From: Streptosporangiaceae bacterium
Lineage (GTDB): Bacteria > Actinomycetota > Actinomycetes > Streptosporangiales > Streptosporangiaceae
DNA: 7,682 nucleotides
Assembly: GCA_030040815.1 (NCBI GenBank)
Contig: JASHSZ010000511.1
Location: forward strand, 1 to 7,682
Direction of reading: 5' to 3'
A program made the position numbers and the translations under genes. The notes under the pieces were generated by a model. That model was given only the letters and a program-made list of their open reading frames with translations. It was not told the origin of the DNA and ran no database searches. Positions 1-5,822 of this stretch are shown here, piece after piece (position 1 is the first letter of the stretch; each line of letters begins with the position of its first letter).

Positions 1-209
1 ATATCCCGCCCAACCTCGCCGAGGAAGTCGTTCGCAGCAAGATCCGGCTGTCCGGCGGCGGCGCCCTACTGCCGGGACTCGCCTACCGGATCGAGGCCGA
101 GGCCGACATCGCCACGATGGTCGTGGACGATCCGTTGCGCTGTGTGATCCGAGGCGCTGCGCAGATCCTGGAATTCGGCACCGCCGGGGCCAGGTCGAGC
201 GCTGGCTGA
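1..209 (+). CDS. MreB/Mbl-like actin homologue, C-terminal end (partial)
   Basis: Only the last 68 codons and a TGA stop at 207-209 are in the window, read from position 3. The visible protein has the end of the actin fold of bacterial MreB proteins. There is a proline-containing helix (IPPNLAEEVV), then a glycine-rich ATP-binding turn (IRLSGGGALLPGL) matching the MreB pattern IxLTGGGALLxGL. After it comes a strand plus helix (VVDDPLRCVIRGAAQILE) matching the family's VADDPLxCVxxGxGxxLE. MreB-type proteins polymerise under the membrane and guide cell-wall synthesis or spore-wall formation in actinomycetes. The tail after LEF (GTAGARSSAG) is short and unconserved. No mreC or mreD follows, so it is more likely a stand-alone Mbl-type paralogue than the first gene of a classical mreBCD operon. 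Family assignment is firm; the exact paralogue is not. Confidence 0.85.
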   Translation, partial: IPPNLAEEVVRSKIRLSGGGALLPGLAYRIEAEADIATMVVDDPLRCVIRGAAQILEFGTAGARSSAG

Positions 210-445
210 CGCTATGGCTCGGTGGAGACCGGCAGTTGCATGTGCTAGCTTCGCGGTTCGCGTTCCCGCCGCGCCACCCGAGCCCTCAGCAGGCGCCCGA
301 CTGGCTGGGCACGGGTCAACCCGCAGATCACCGACTCGCTGAGGAGGAACAGCCACGGGGCAGTTCCGGCGTCAGCCGCCAGCGGCCAGTGCTGAACGCC
401 TGCGCGTGTGCCGCACAGGACGATGACGGGTACAGCCGCTCCCGT

Positions 446-481
446 GGTTGCAACCGCCCGAAACGGGCCGGCCGGGCCGGC
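446..481. repeat. Nested inverted repeats, possible terminator
   Basis: Three self-complementary units lie back to back: the 10-bp palindrome GGTTGCAACC at 446-455, the hairpin CCCG-AAA-CGGG at 457-467, and the near-perfect palindrome GCCGGCC-G-GGCCGGC at 467-481. No T-run follows. GC-rich hairpins without a U tract are common at actinobacterial transcript ends, so this may end the mreB-like transcript. That role is inferred. Confidence 0.4.
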
Positions 482-495
482 AACACCGCGCAGTC

Positions 496-529
496 GCCCG
501 CGGCTCGCTTCGCCCGCTCACTCGCGGGC
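496..529. repeat. GC-rich inverted repeat
   Basis: GCCCGCG at 496-502 is complementary to CGCGGGC at 523-529, giving a 7-bp stem, extendable by one G-U pair in RNA, around a loop of about 20 bases. It lies 15 bp after the previous hairpin cluster, so it could be a second terminator arm or just a product of base composition. Confidence 0.3.
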
Positions 530-605
530 CGCTTCTTCCAGCAATTAGCCGAAGTCTGCCGGGCGCGGCGGTGTTAAATGAGCTGCGCGAAACTTCGCAG
601 TTTGG

Positions 606-637
606 CCCGGCGCGCCGGGTGCGCGGAAGCCCGGGCT
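606..637. promoter_or_regulatory. Two palindromes in the kinase leader, possible operator
   Basis: CCCGGCGCGCCGGG at 606-619 is a perfect 14-bp palindrome, and AGCCCGGGCT at 628-637 is a perfect 10-bp palindrome. They lie 42 and 24 bp upstream of the kinase ATG and 8 bp apart, where a dimeric repressor or an mRNA hairpin could act. At this GC content a 14-bp palindrome is expected about once in a window of this size, so the case rests on position and pairing. Confidence 0.3.
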
Positions 638-649
638 GAGAGCGGTCAC

Positions 650-657
650 GGAGGGAG
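650..657 (+). promoter_or_regulatory. Ribosome binding site deciding the kinase start
   Basis: GGAGGGAG at 650-657 ends 4 bases before the ATG at 662-664 and is a strong Shine-Dalgarno match. It favours this ATG over the in-frame ATG at 578, which has no comparable site. Confidence 0.8.
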
Positions 658-661
658 ACTC

Positions 662-3034
662 ATGCCAGCGCGCGCGCGTCAGTCGCGCCAGTTGTCGATC
701 CGCGCTCTTGTCTCGTTAGGACTCGTCGTCCCTCTCGCCTGTCTGCTTGCCCTGTGGGGGTTCAGCACCGACGTCACGATGACGCGTGCCGCCGCGGCGC
801 GCGATTTCACGGCCGCCGACCGGCTGTATTCCGGTCCAGCTCAGGCACTCAGCTCCGCGCTGGCGGCCGAGCAGCTGCAGGCGGTCACCTGGCTCAGCGC
901 GGGGCAGGTCGGTTCGCTCGCGCCGCTGCGAGCTCAGTTCCGCGCCACCGACCGGGCCGCGGCGTCGTTCCTTGCCGCAGCGCGCGCCGACCGGTCCGTG
1001 ATCTCGTCGTCCGCCCAGCCCTCGCTACAGTACGTAGACTCGCTGCTCGCCGGGCGCGCCGCGCTGCGGACAGGCGTGCTAGCTGGGCAGCTCAGCGCGC
1101 TGGCTGCCGTCCAGGCCTATGGCGCCATCCTGACCGCCGTCAACAACTTCGATGCGAGCCTGCTCGTCGCCGACAACGCATCGCTGTCCGGGCAGGCTGC
1201 GGCGTCCGTCGAAGCCGACGGCGGAGTCGACCTCGCGCGCAGCGACGTCGCGCTCGTGAGCGTCGCCGTCGCGGCCCGCGACGCGATGAGCACACCGGAG
1301 CGTGTGCTGTTCGGGCTGGATGCTGCCCAGGCGCGACTGATGATGGGCCACGCGGTCTCGGAGCTCACCCCAACCCTTGGCTCCGGTTACCTGCGGGCCG
1401 ACAGCTCGGGCGCTTACCGGGCCCTGTTCACGGCCGAAGAGACGATCGCTTCGAGAGTCACCGATGCGGGCGGCGTGCCGGTCCGCCCGCCCGCATTTGC
1501 GGTTACCGCGGCCGCGCTGAACCGGGACTACCAGGCGGCGGAGCGGCAAGACGTGACGGGTCTGACCAGCCTGGCAGCGCAGGCAAGCGGCGCAGCGACG
1601 CTGGAGGCCGAGCTGGTAGCCGGACTCGGGCTCGTGGCGGTGCTGGCGTCGATTGGCCTGGCGAGCCTCCTCTGGTGGCGGATTGTGCGCGACGTCACCA
1701 GGCTGCAGGAGACGGCGCTGGCGGGGGAGCGGTTGCCGCAGCTCGCGGACGGCCAAAGTGAGGCTGATGCGGGGGACGGCCCCGTTCCGCGAGTGCGCTG
1801 GCCGACTGGCAGCATCAGGGAGCTTGCCGGGGCCAGTGCCGCCCTCTCTGCAGCACAGCAACTCGCTCGCCAGGCTGCGGTGGCGCAGGACCAGCTCCGC
1901 AGCGGAGCAAGCCAGTTCCTCCGCAACCTAGGGCTGCGCAGTCACGCCCTGGTGCATCGGCAGCTCACGCTGCTCGACATGATCGAGCGCCGCAGCAGCG
2001 ATCCGCAGGCACTGGCGGGACTCGCGGCCGTAGGCCAGCTCAGCACGCGGCTGCGCCGGCACGCTGACGGGCTGCTCGTGCTCTCCGGCGGTTCACTGGC
2101 TCGCAGCGATCAGGCGCCGCTACCGATCAGCGACCTGATCCGCGCCGCGATGCCGGAGGTGGATGACGGGACGCGGATCACTATGGTCAGCGACTCTCCG
2201 GACGCGGTGACGGCCGAGGCCGTGGCCGATGTCCTGCACCTGATAGCTGAGCTGGTGGACAACGCCGTCCGGCACACGCCGCAGCTAGCCGAGATAGCGG
2301 TCCGCACTGGCCGGGTGGGCCGCGGCCTCGTCGTGGAGGTCGAGGATGACGGACCCGGTTTCGATTTCGAAAGGGCGAACGCCGTGCTCGCAGCACCGCC
2401 GGACATCGGACTGGCGGTTGGTGACGGGATGGGCCTGCTAGTCGTCTCTCGGCTGGCTGCCCGGCATGGGATCACGGTGCACCTCCGCGGCTCGCCCGCA
2501 CGCGGGACCACTGCGATCGTGCTGCTCCCGCACGCGATCCTGGTCGCCGGCGAGGTCAGGGACACCATCGTCGACGGCAGCCTGCCGCGTATCGACGTCC
2601 GGATGCCCCCTCCGGTCGGGCCGCCGCCGGGCGGCGTTCCACCGACACCTCCGCAGCGGGTTGCTGATCCGGACGCCGCGCAGCCGGCGCGTCGCGTTGC
2701 CCCGTACGTGTCGCCGCAGCCGGCCGCGGCCGTGAGGGCGGTCCCGCCCGCGGAGAGCCCTGCGCCGTGGCACTGGCTTACCGCGAGCCAGCCCGCCCCG
2801 ACATCGGAGCCGTGGCATCCGGGTCCCGCGGCCGGCGAGCCCCGCGACACCGGCGATCCTGGCGTGCCCGCGCCGCTGCCGCGGCGCATCCGACCGACCG
2901 CGCCGCGGTTCGTGCGGACCGCCTCAGCGACGCTGGCCACCGCCGGTCCGGATCAGACTACGGCCGCGGCCGACCGCAATACCGACGACGGGACCGGCGC
3001 TAGTCCCGGCGCCAGGCCGGCCGGCGATAGCTAG
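662..3034 (+). CDS. NIT-domain sensor histidine kinase, CvnA type
   Basis: The 790-residue protein is a membrane sensor kinase. TM1 is at about residues 15-35. The extracytoplasmic region, about 40-315, is helical and alanine-rich and resembles the nitrate/nitrite-sensing (NIT) domain found in CvnA proteins. TM2 is at about 318-339, followed by a degenerate HAMP-like linker. The dimerisation helices (426-477) match the CvnA pattern, with RSHALVHRQL and LSTRLRRHADGLLVLSGG. The GHKL ATPase domain is intact: N box ELVDNAVRHTP (530-540), G1 DDGPGF (562-567) and G2 GDGMG (587-591). A Pro/Ala-rich tail of about 150 residues follows and contains PWH twice. CvnA kinases normally work with a roadblock protein (CvnB), CvnC and a small GTPase (CvnD); none is present here. 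The usual LDHLATR histidine is Gln459, so autophosphorylation in the standard way is doubtful. Codon 19 is TTA. The start at 662 is chosen on its Shine-Dalgarno site. The signal sensed is unknown. Confidence 0.85.
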   Translation: MPARARQSRQLSIRALVSLGLVVPLACLLALWGFSTDVTMTRAAAARDFTAADRLYSGPAQALSSALAAEQLQAVTWLSAGQVGSLAPLRAQFRATDRAAASFLAAARADRSVISSSAQPSLQYVDSLLAGRAALRTGVLAGQLSALAAVQAYGAILTAVNNFDASLLVADNASLSGQAAASVEADGGVDLARSDVALVSVAVAARDAMSTPERVLFGLDAAQARLMMGHAVSELTPTLGSGYLRADSSGAYRALFTAEETIASRVTDAGGVPVRPPAFAVTAAALNRDYQAAERQDVTGLTSLAAQASGAATLEAELVAGLGLVAVLASIGLASLLWWRIVRDVTRLQETALAGERLPQLADGQSEADAGDGPVPRVRWPTGSIRELAGASAALSAAQQLARQAAVAQDQLRSGASQFLRNLGLRSHALVHRQLTLLDMIERRSSDPQALAGLAAVGQLSTRLRRHADGLLVLSGGSLARSDQAPLPISDLIRAAMPEVDDGTRITMVSDSPDAVTAEAVADVLHLIAELVDNAVRHTPQLAEIAVRTGRVGRGLVVEVEDDGPGFDFERANAVLAAPPDIGLAVGDGMGLLVVSRLAARHGITVHLRGSPARGTTAIVLLPHAILVAGEVRDTIVDGSLPRIDVRMPPPVGPPPGGVPPTPPQRVADPDAAQPARRVAPYVSPQPAAAVRAVPPAESPAPWHWLTASQPAPTSEPWHPGPAAGEPRDTGDPGVPAPLPRRIRPTAPRFVRTASATLATAGPDQTTAAADRNTDDGTGASPGARPAGDS

Positions 3035-4416
3035 CGCGTGTCAGCAGCGCGCCGTACCGCCGCGACACTCCGGTCGATGTCGTCATCGGTGGTGCTCCAG
3101 CCACTGACGCTCACGCGCATTGCTCGGACGCCATGCCACGTCGTCGGACCGCACCAGCAGGTGCCGTCTGCCTGTACCGCCGCTATCACGGCGTCGGTGC
3201 GCGCAGGGGTACCGAAGGACACGAGCACCTGGTTCAGCACGACCTCGGTCAGCACGTCGAAGCCTGCGGACCGCATCTCGTCCGCGAAGCGCACGGCCAG
3301 CCGGCAGCTGCGGCTGACGAGGTCGGCCACACCGGAGCGGCCGAGCGTTGCCAGGGCGGCCCAGATCTCGATGCCACGTGCCCGCTGCGACGACATCGGC
3401 GACATCGCCATGGCCTCGGTTTCTGCGCCCGGCAAGTAAGAGGCCGACGCGCCCATGGCGGCTCGCAGCGCACCCTGGTCGCGGACCAGCGCTACACCGC
3501 AGTCGTAGGTCGTGTTGAGCCACTTGTGACAGTCGGTGGCCCAGGAATCGGCCGCCGCCATCCCGGTGACCTGTGCCGCGAACTCCGGTGCCGCGGCTGC
3601 CCACGCGCCGAAAGCGCCGTCGACGTGAACCCACGCGCCGTGCTGGCGAGCCCATTCGATCAGCGCCGGGAACGGGTCGCTCGCGCCGGTGTTCACGTTG
3701 CCCGCCTGGAGGCAGACGATCGCCGGCCTGGTGAGCCGCGGCAGCCCGGATATCTCGACCCGGCCGAGTCCGTCGGCCGGCAGCACGGTCACCCGGTCCC
3801 GGCCCAGCCCGACCAGCCCGAGCGCCTTGCCGATCGTAGCGTGAACCTCGGCGCCGACGACGACGGTGATGTGCGGCGCGCCGACCAGCCCCTGCCCGGC
3901 CGCGTCCCAGCCGTGTCGCGTCAGCACCGCGTCCCTGGCTGCGGCGAGGCAGGTTGCGTTCGCCATGGTCGCACCGGTTACGAACCCGCCGCCCGTGCCC
4001 GCGGGCAGCCCAAGCAGCTCGGTGATCCAGCGCAGTGCCACCGCGCTCAGACGGGCCGCCGCCGGCGACATCACCGTGAGCGCGGCGTTCTGGTCCCAGG
4101 CTGCGCTGAGCCAGGCGGCGGCTTGCGCGACTGGCAGGACGCCGCCAATGACGAAGCCGAAGTACCGCGGGCCGTTGCTGGCGACCGTGGCCGGAGACCC
4201 AGCGGCATCAAGCCGGGCGAGAACGTCCGCCGCCGCGAGTCCGCCGACTGGCAGCTCGAAGTCGAGCTCGTCCAGCCTGGCCGTGGCCTCGGCGTCCGGG
4301 GCCACCGGCCTCTCCGCCACAGTCGCCAGGTAGGCGAGTGCCCGGTCGCAGCTGTCCCGCAGCAACGCCGGCCGCTCGGCCAGCATTGCCGCCACGTCAA
4401 GCCCGAGTTGTGCCAT
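3031..4416 (-). CDS. PLP-dependent group II amino acid decarboxylase
   Basis: The protein has 461 residues, the usual length for the pyridoxal-dependent decarboxylase family (fold type I, related to aromatic amino acid and glutamate decarboxylases). Visible landmarks are GGGFVTGATMAN, the phosphate-binding region of the large domain; EVHATIGKAL with His192, expected to stack on the PLP ring; HVDGAFGAW with Asp266, expected to pair with the pyridine nitrogen; and TDCHKWLN with Lys298, the predicted Schiff-base lysine. All are intact, so a working cytosolic PLP enzyme is likely. The substrate cannot be read from the sequence; automated pipelines often call such proteins 'aspartate aminotransferase family'. 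The ATG at 4416 is chosen because AGAGGGG at 4424-4430 lies 7 bases upstream; a GTG at 4467 is open in frame but lacks such a site. It is convergent with the kinase and the stop codons overlap. It probably has its own promoter in 4417-4542. Confidence 0.88.
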   Translation of the reverse strand: MAQLGLDVAAMLAERPALLRDSCDRALAYLATVAERPVAPDAEATARLDELDFELPVGGLAAADVLARLDAAGSPATVASNGPRYFGFVIGGVLPVAQAAAWLSAAWDQNAALTVMSPAAARLSAVALRWITELLGLPAGTGGGFVTGATMANATCLAAARDAVLTRHGWDAAGQGLVGAPHITVVVGAEVHATIGKALGLVGLGRDRVTVLPADGLGRVEISGLPRLTRPAIVCLQAGNVNTGASDPFPALIEWARQHGAWVHVDGAFGAWAAAAPEFAAQVTGMAAADSWATDCHKWLNTTYDCGVALVRDQGALRAAMGASASYLPGAETEAMAMSPMSSQRARGIEIWAALATLGRSGVADLVSRSCRLAVRFADEMRSAGFDVLTEVVLNQVLVSFGTPARTDAVIAAVQADGTCWCGPTTWHGVRAMRVSVSGWSTTDDDIDRSVAAVRRAADTR

Positions 4417-4423
4417 CGCTGTT

Positions 4424-4430
4424 CCCCTCT
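4424..4430 (-). promoter_or_regulatory. Ribosome binding site of the decarboxylase
   Basis: On the minus strand AGAGGGG ends 7 bases before the ATG at 4416-4414. It decides the start in favour of the 461-residue form over the GTG 17 codons upstream. Confidence 0.65.
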
Positions 4431-4542
4431 CGGCAGCGCCCCGGCCAGCGGCGAGGGCTACTCGCACTGTCTCGGCTCTCGCCCTAAGCCACGCGCCAGG
4501 CCGCGAAGGCGAGCGCGGCGCAGGCGGCAGGCTGCTCGACCG

Positions 4543-4641
4543 TCAGCGCGCGGTGTCGGGCAAGTCCTCCGGGTAGGTGACCTGTACCTCATCGATAGTG
4601 CGCGGAAAGTCGCGCTTGTTGTTGGTGATGAAGCGACCGGA
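4543..4641 (-). pseudogene. PIN-domain (VapC-like) toxin, C-terminal fragment
   Basis: In this minus-strand frame the last 32 or so residues end at a TGA (4545-4543). The fragment reads SGRFITNNKRDF, then an IDEVQVTYPEDL segment. This is the typical last strand and tail of PIN-domain ribonucleases, whose pattern is G-x-F/L-[IV]-T-N-[ND]-x-x-[DH]-F followed by V-x-x-P-E/D-[DE]-[FL]. PIN toxins of VapBC systems cleave RNA and need acidic residues spread over about 130 residues. Only the last part is here and no antitoxin is visible, so it cannot be active. Its upstream end runs directly into the phosphotransferase fragment in another frame. The region is visibly less GC-rich than the flanking genes. 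The fragment is short, so the family call is good but not certain. Confidence 0.6.
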
Positions 4642-4801
4642 CCGACATCGTGTCACCCAGGCGGAACGTGGTGTTGTCGATGCCGTCCACGTCGACCCGC
4701 CGAACCGGCAGATGCGCCCACTGCGGGAACTGCTCGCTCAGCAGCCTCGATACCAGTACGGGTGTGATGTCCGTTCTGTCCACAATGCGGCATCCTGGCA
4801 C
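4640..4801 (-). pseudogene. Aminoglycoside phosphotransferase family, N-terminal fragment
   Basis: Reading the minus strand from a GTG at 4801 (or another GTG at 4783) gives about 54 residues matching the N-terminus of APH-family kinases. They include DITPVLVSRLLSEQFPQWAH, then LPVRRVDVDGIDNTTFRLGD and MSVR. This fits the family pattern ITPxLVxxLLxxQFPQWxxLPVxxVxxxGxDNxxFRLGDxxxVRLP. Full proteins of this family are about 300 residues and phosphorylate aminoglycosides or other small molecules. Here similarity stops at SVR, where LP should follow; the frame then gives unrelated residues to a TAG at 4591-4589. The ATP lysine region and the catalytic HGD/DFD motifs are missing, so this is a remnant. 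It is joined to the PIN fragment at about 4633-4642. It lies 37 bp after the nurA-like stop on the same strand. Confidence 0.7.
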
Positions 4802-4838
4802 ACCAGCCGGGTGCGCGACGGTGCATTTTCCCGTCCGG

Positions 4839-5822
4839 CTAGGCCGACGCGGCGGCTGAGAGCGAGCGGTAGAGCAGCTGCTGGTCGCCCAGCCGGCGGC
4901 GCAGTTCGCGCTCCAGCCCGCCGATCGGGACCAGGTTCTGGGGTGCCCGCGGGTCCTTGTGCCGGGAACTAGCCAGCGGCGGCAGCAGCCGCGCGCTCAG
5001 GTTGGCGAGCCGCCGTACCTCCGCCAGCGGCAGGTCGGCCGAGCACTCCAGGCGCACCACCCCTGCCCACGGGGCGTTGCCCGCACCGGGCAGCCGGAGG
5101 TACCAGGAGTTCCGGCGCCTGGACGTGCCCATCGTGAACGCGGGCGTCCGCTGCCCCGGCCGGAGCGCCCCGACGACCGCGGCCTGCTCAGGCGGCAGGT
5201 AGGTGGTGTGGTGCGTCTTCACGTAGCCGACGGTGCGGTCCAGGTGCGTTCGCCCGCGCAGTGGCCCGTCGACGAACAGCAGGTCATCGGCGTCCGGCTG
5301 GCTCGCCCGGAACACCAGCGCGAGCCGCACCTCGGCCTCGCTCAGGTGCTGCTGCAGCGCCAGCGAGAGCTGGTCCGGCGCGGGCCCGGCGGCCTTCCTG
5401 GCTACGTAGCGCGCGTGCCGGCTGTCGATGTCGGCGACATCGGCCGCCGGGCTGAACAGCCCGCGCTCCACCGTCACGTCGGCGATCCGCGCAGTGCCGT
5501 TAAGGCAGACCAGGCCCGCAGCGTACGACGCGGCGATGCCGGGCAGCGGCTGCGCATCCTGACCGTGCACCCACACGCGCGCATCGATCCGGCGCACTCC
5601 GTCAAGGAACAAGATCGTGGCGGGAACGGGCTCGCCTGGGTCCGCGGCCAGCGGCTGCCAGCGGTCGGCGGACAGCTCCAGGTCGAGCTTCAGTTCCGCG
5701 GTCGACTCGTTCAGCGGGTCGCCGGTCAGTTCCTCGCCGAACGCCATCCCGTAACTTGGGTCCCACGGGTCGACGGAGAACGACACCGGCGGTGTCGCGG
5801 CAGCGGTCTGCGCGGGCGTCAT
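4839..5822 (-). CDS. nurA: NurA-like DNA-end-processing nuclease
   Basis: The 327-residue protein resembles NurA-domain nucleases, which in archaea and some bacteria act with the HerA translocase and Mre11-Rad50 to resect DNA double-strand ends. Visible features are ILFLDGVRRIDARVWV with Asp74, in the position of the NurA first metal-binding motif (V-D-G-S/x-R); DDLLFVDGPLRGR with Asp185 (second D-G-x-L motif); VGYVKTHHTTYLP with Lys202; WAGVVRLEC with Glu259; and a C-terminal KDPRAPQNLVPIGGLERELRRRLGD region (residues 289-313) that fits the final conserved segment. No signal peptide or membrane segment is seen, so it is cytosolic. The ATG overlaps the sbcC TGA as ATGA, and GGGAG at 5828-5832 lies 5 bases upstream, indicating translational coupling. 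The pairing with SbcC supports a DNA-repair role. Family assignment comes from motifs and context; bacterial members diverge strongly from archaeal ones and are often annotated only as hypothetical. Confidence 0.7.
   Translation of the reverse strand: MTPAQTAAATPPVSFSVDPWDPSYGMAFGEELTGDPLNESTAELKLDLELSADRWQPLAADPGEPVPATILFLDGVRRIDARVWVHGQDAQPLPGIAASYAAGLVCLNGTARIADVTVERGLFSPAADVADIDSRHARYVARKAAGPAPDQLSLALQQHLSEAEVRLALVFRASQPDADDLLFVDGPLRGRTHLDRTVGYVKTHHTTYLPPEQAAVVGALRPGQRTPAFTMGTSRRRNSWYLRLPGAGNAPWAGVVRLECSADLPLAEVRRLANLSARLLPPLASSRHKDPRAPQNLVPIGGLERELRRRLGDQQLLYRSLSAAASA

Larger units (their letters stand above)
210..661. other. Intergenic region without a convincing gene
   Basis: About 450 bp separate the mreB-like stop from the kinase start. 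Open frames exist on both strands, for example 236-577 on +, but their translations are rich in Arg, Ala and Pro, resemble no family I recognise, lack a good ribosome binding site and fit the random open frames expected at this GC content. The region holds several inverted repeats (446-481, 496-529, 606-619, 628-637). A small AT-rich patch around 542-548 and TTAAAT at 574-579 could be a -10 element, but no matching -35 box is visible. I infer that it contains the terminator of the mreB-like gene and the promoter and leader of the kinase. Confidence 0.6.

Noticed and set aside
236..577. Plus-strand open frame of 113 codons in the gap after the mreB-like gene
   Set aside because: It has no Shine-Dalgarno site, an Arg/Ala/Pro-rich composition and no recognisable motif, and it crosses the hairpin cluster. 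It looks like a chance open frame at high GC.
578..661. Upstream ATG at 578 extending the kinase by 28 residues
   Set aside because: The ATG at 662 has a strong GGAGGGAG site at proper spacing, and the 28 extra residues come before the natural N-terminal membrane segment and overlap the leader palindromes.
4417..4467. GTG at 4467 as the decarboxylase start
   Set aside because: It lacks a ribosome binding site, whereas the ATG at 4416 has AGAGGGG 7 bases upstream and gives a typical family length.
3133..4767. 544-codon plus-strand open frame opposite the decarboxylase
   Set aside because: It is the antisense shadow of an intact decarboxylase with all catalytic residues, and its translation is low-complexity Arg/Gly/Pro.
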